A stretch of DNA of 9,245 bases from Gallicola sp. (GTDB lineage: Bacteria; Bacillota; Clostridia; Tissierellales; Peptoniphilaceae), in contig JAAZME010000363.1 of the NCBI GenBank assembly GCA_012798975.1, positions 1 through 9,245 of the forward strand, given 5' to 3'. Positions 7,126 through 9,245 of this stretch are shown piece by piece. The notes under the pieces were generated by a model. It did no database searches. It was not told the origin of the DNA and worked only from the letters and a program-made list of their open reading frames with translations. How positions within the stretch are numbered: position 1 is the stretch's first letter; the number at the start of each line of letters is the position of its first letter. Position numbers and translations under genes: made by a program.

Positions 7126-8470
7126 AACCAATGATTACATTCCCATAGGCTTCCTTATGGTATTTCTTATCTTTATTATTCGCAAATGCAAAAACTAATG
7201 TCATAGTCCCTACTCTTCCTATATACATAGAAAGAATTAATACACTTTTCGATATCTCTGTTAACTGAGGTGTCAAATTCCTTGTAAGACCAACTGTTGC
7301 AAAAGCTGAAGTCACTTCAAACAGCAGATCTTGTAAAGCAAATGGTTCTAATGCCAGCAAAACAAAAGTTGCTGTAAGGACCCAGCTTAATCCTAATACC
7401 ATAATAGAAATAGCTCGTTTTCCTTGATCAATGCTTATTCTTCGCTGAAATATTTCCAGATCCCGATTTCCTTTGATTTCGCTATAAGTCATTAACAGAA
7501 GCATAGCAAAGGTTACAGTTTTAATCCCGCCAGCAGTACCTGCAGGGGATCCTCCTATAAACATTAATATAATAGAAAGCATAATAGACGGATCCGTCAG
7601 CTGAGCTTGATCCATGGAAAAGTAACCTGCAGTTCTCGTTGTGACGGATTGAAAAAATGCATTCAAAGTTTTCGTTGAAAAACTCATATCTGCCATAGTA
7701 TTTGCATTTAAGGCTTCTAATGTTAAGAAACCGATCGTTCCTGCTAAAAGCAGGATTCCTGTCATAGATAATACTATTTTAGTATGTAGAGCATACTTTC
7801 TGAAATTCAGCTTATTTGCAGTAACATCCATATATACATTAAACCCCAGTCCTCCAAGTATTATCAATGACCCGATTGTCAGTAAAATCAGTGGATTATT
7901 ATTATATTTTACTATACTTGCAGTTCCCAGCACATCAAAACCGGCGTTGCAAAATGATGAGATGGATTGAAAAATAGAGACATATAATCCTCTTGCCAGT
8001 CCAAATTCTGGAATAAACTGAAAACTAAGAAGCAGAGCCCCGATTCCTTCTATGATAAAAGTAGAAGCTAAGACGTATCGGATTAATTTAACCATCCCGG
8101 ATAAACTAACTGTATTCATCTGCTCTTTAATAATAAGACGATCATTTAAAGTGATTCTCTTTCCTAAGACCATTGCCATTACCGTTGTTATCGTCATAAA
8201 ACCAAGACCGCCGATTTGTATCAGGAGAATGATTACAATCTGGCCAAATAAAGTCCAATGAGAAACAGTTGCTACAGTTGTAAGGCCTGTAACGCAGACC
8301 GCTGATGTTGCTGTGAAAAGCGCATCCAGATAGGTTGTATTTTGTCCTTCTCCTTGAGCAAAGGGCAGCATCAATAATAGGGATCCGATAAGAATTACCG
8401 CAAAAAAACCCATGGCTAAAAATCTAGGAGGATGATTGACAATCCGCTGTCTGATTTTTTTATATTTCAT
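7124..8470 (-). CDS. ktrB: Potassium channel/transporter subunit KtrB (Trk/Ktr/HKT family)
   Basis: This is the membrane pore subunit of a Ktr-type K+ uptake system; it works as a dimer on a KtrA octameric ring. Its 448 aa matches KtrB (about 445) more than TrkH (about 480). It contains the four M1-P-M2 repeats of the superfamily. The selectivity-filter segments are SAVCVTGLTTV (G62), SSFCNAGFD (G177), TTRTAGYF (G282) and SAFATVGLTRN (G394), so the filter glycine is present in all four repeats, as expected for a K+-selective pore. The glycine-rich intramembrane gate loop FIGGSPAGTAGGIKT is at 304-318, and the conserved Arg of the last M2 helix is R419 (YIGRVGTMTL). The cytoplasmic N-terminus is short and basic. 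The ATG has AGAGG with a 6-nt spacer. It lies 47 nt after rplT, with a hairpin in between. Confidence 0.95.
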   Translation of the reverse strand: MKYKKIRQRIVNHPPRFLAMGFFAVILIGSLLLMLPFAQGEGQNTTYLDALFTATSAVCVTGLTTVATVSHWTLFGQIVIILLIQIGGLGFMTITTVMAMVLGKRITLNDRLIIKEQMNTVSLSGMVKLIRYVLASTFIIEGIGALLLSFQFIPEFGLARGLYVSIFQSISSFCNAGFDVLGTASIVKYNNNPLILLTIGSLIILGGLGFNVYMDVTANKLNFRKYALHTKIVLSMTGILLLAGTIGFLTLEALNANTMADMSFSTKTLNAFFQSVTTRTAGYFSMDQAQLTDPSIMLSIILMFIGGSPAGTAGGIKTVTFAMLLLMTYSEIKGNRDLEIFQRRISIDQGKRAISIMVLGLSWVLTATFVLLALEPFALQDLLFEVTSAFATVGLTRNLTPQLTEISKSVLILSMYIGRVGTMTLVFAFANNKDKKYHKEAYGNVIIG

Positions 8471-8492
8471 TTTTACCTCTTAAATCACAAAA

Positions 8493-8511
8493 TAGCCCTA
8501 TAATAGGGCTA
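8493..8511 (-). terminator. Hairpin between rplT and ktrB, weak or partial terminator
   Basis: A perfect 8-bp stem, TAGCCCTA with TAGGGCTA, closes a three-base loop (8501-8503) 6 nt after the rplT coding end at 8518. On the minus strand it is followed by TTTTGTGATTT, a short and interrupted T-tract, so termination is probably incomplete. It may lower expression of ktrBA relative to the ribosomal protein genes, or protect the 3' end of the rplT mRNA. No convincing promoter fits in the 47-nt gap. Confidence 0.6.
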
Positions 8512-8517
8512 CTTTAA

Positions 8518-8868
8518 TTAAGCATTTTTGGCAATATCAACTAATTTTGTAAAACTTTCAGGATCATAAATTGCCATTTCTGAAAGCATTTTACGATTAA
8601 TATCGATATTTGCTTTTTTAAGTCCGCTTATAAATTTGCTGTAGTTAAGACCATTTTGTCTTGTTGCAGCATTGATTCTAGCGATCCATAATTTTCTGAA
8701 ATCTCTTTTTCTTCTCTTTCTTCCAATATAAGAATAAGCCATAGATTTCATTACAGCTTGTTTTGCTGTTTTGAAAAGTGTTGATTTAGAACCGTAATAT
8801 CCTTTTGCTGCTTTTAATACTTTTTTATGTCTTGCTTTTGCAGTTACACCGCGTTTTACTCTTGCCAT
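8518..8868 (-). CDS. rplT: 50S ribosomal protein L20
   Basis: L20 is an early-assembly protein of the large ribosomal subunit that binds 23S rRNA. In many bacteria it also represses its own operon. The 116-aa product is close to the usual 117-119. The basic N-terminal extension ([19 protein letters not shown]) is followed by the conserved [19 protein letters not shown] (51-69) and the globular C-terminal domain ([20 protein letters not shown] at 73-92), which in other species binds both rRNA and the mRNA leader. AAGGAGG lies 8 nt before the ATG. It follows rpmI by 21 nt in the canonical infC-rpmI-rplT order. The autoregulatory leader, if present, would lie upstream of infC, outside the window. 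Confidence 0.98.
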   Translation of the reverse strand: MARVKRGVTAKARHKKVLKAAKGYYGSKSTLFKTAKQAVMKSMAYSYIGRKRRKRDFRKLWIARINAATRQNGLNYSKFISGLKKANIDINRKMLSEMAIYDPESFTKLVDIAKNA

Positions 8869-8889
8869 TAATTTTGCCTCCTTGAATGA

Positions 8890-9081
8890 TTATGGAATCA
8901 TGTGATCTATTCTTTTTAGATCACCTTTGCTGATTAAAGAGGATTTTCTTAAGTTACGAATTCTCTTTGCTGATTTTTTTCCAGTTAAATGACTTTTAAA
9001 TGCTTTAAATCTCTTTAATTTACCAGTACCTGTTCTTTTAAATCTTTTTGCAGTACCTCTATGTGTTTTATTCTTTGGCAT
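8890..9081 (-). CDS. rpmI: 50S ribosomal protein L35
   Basis: L35 is a small, very basic protein of the large ribosomal subunit. The product is 63 aa, within a few residues of the family norm. The recognisable landmarks are the [10 protein letters not shown] start (6-15), the [17 protein letters not shown] centre (30-46), and the C-terminal [10 protein letters not shown]. The ATG has GGAGG upstream with a 6-nt spacer. It lies 12 nt after infC and 21 nt before rplT, the standard arrangement for the operon. Confidence 0.98.
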   Translation of the reverse strand: MPKNKTHRGTAKRFKRTGTGKLKRFKAFKSHLTGKKSAKRIRNLRKSSLISKGDLKRIDHMIP

Positions 9082-9093
9082 AATATTCCTCCA

Positions 9094-9245
9094 TTATTCT
9101 TGATTCTTTGGAACAAAGAACATTACCATACTTCTTCCTTCCATAGCAGGTTTTTTATCTACCGTACCATTTTCAGAAACAAGTTCAGTAAAGTTATTAA
9201 GTACCGTTCTTCCGATATTAGTATGACCTAATTCTCTTCCTCTAA
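9094..9245 (-). CDS. infC: Translation initiation factor IF-3, C-terminal 49 codons only
   Basis: The window's right edge cuts this gene; only the last 49 codons and the TAA stop are visible. They read RGRELGHTNIGRTVL, then PAMEGRSMVMFFVPKNQE. This is the end of the IF-3 C-terminal domain, which binds the 30S platform and prevents early joining of the 50S subunit. The RGRE...H...G and MEGR motifs are characteristic. The position directly in front of rpmI and rplT confirms the assignment. Confidence 0.96.
   Translation of the reverse strand, partial: RGRELGHTNIGRTVLNNFTELVSENGTVDKKPAMEGRSMVMFFVPKNQE

Noticed and set aside
7114..7131. TTG start giving KtrA six extra residues
   Set aside because: The AAGGGGG ribosome binding site falls between this TTG and the ATG at 7113, and a start at GCGRFG minus about nine residues is usual for the family.
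6995..8261. Plus-strand open frames opposite ktrA and ktrB (6995-7198, 8052-8261)
   Set aside because: They are shadows of the ktr genes; their hydrophobic look comes from the complement of membrane-segment codons.

Overview
The window is a continuous run of housekeeping genes, all read on the minus strand. In transcription order it runs from the right edge to the left: infC (3' end only), rpmI, rplT, ktrB, ktrA, a SpoU/TrmH-type RNA 2'-O-methyltransferase gene, a T-box leader, pheS, pheT, zapA, and the first 493 codons of a U32-family gene. The sequence is AT-rich, with strong AGGAGG-type ribosome binding sites, a Phe T-box, a KtrAB potassium system and a ZapA with a long coiled-coil tail. 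Together these point to a low-GC Gram-positive bacterium of the class Clostridia. I cannot name a genus from the sequence alone.

Region by region: 9245-8518 is the end of the classical IF3-L35-L20 translation operon. A short GC-rich hairpin (8493-8511) with a weak T-tract follows L20. Next are ktrB and ktrA (10 nt apart) and the methyltransferase gene, which overlaps ktrA by one base (TAGTG). The only non-coding stretch of any size, 5442-5713, is almost entirely a T-box riboswitch. Its stem I, specifier loop, antiterminator and terminator can all be drawn by hand. The specifier is TTC (Phe) and the acceptor-binding bulge is UGGU, as expected for tRNA-Phe control of pheST. pheS, pheT, zapA and the U32 gene follow with gaps of 9 and 13 nt and then a 1-nt overlap (TAATG). 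They probably form one T-box-controlled transcription unit.

Functionally, the window links translation (IF3, L35, L20, PheRS, two probable RNA-modifying enzymes) with potassium homeostasis (KtrAB) and cell division (ZapA). I see no mobile element, CRISPR array, tRNA or rRNA gene, pseudogene or foreign-looking segment, and no new system. The points most worth a second look are these: the T-box stem I starts about 4 nt after the methyltransferase stop codon, leaving no intergenic room for a promoter; a coiled-coil ZapA is translationally coupled to a probable Fe-S U32 enzyme; and that U32 enzyme may be prephenate-dependent while sitting in a phenylalanine-sensing operon.
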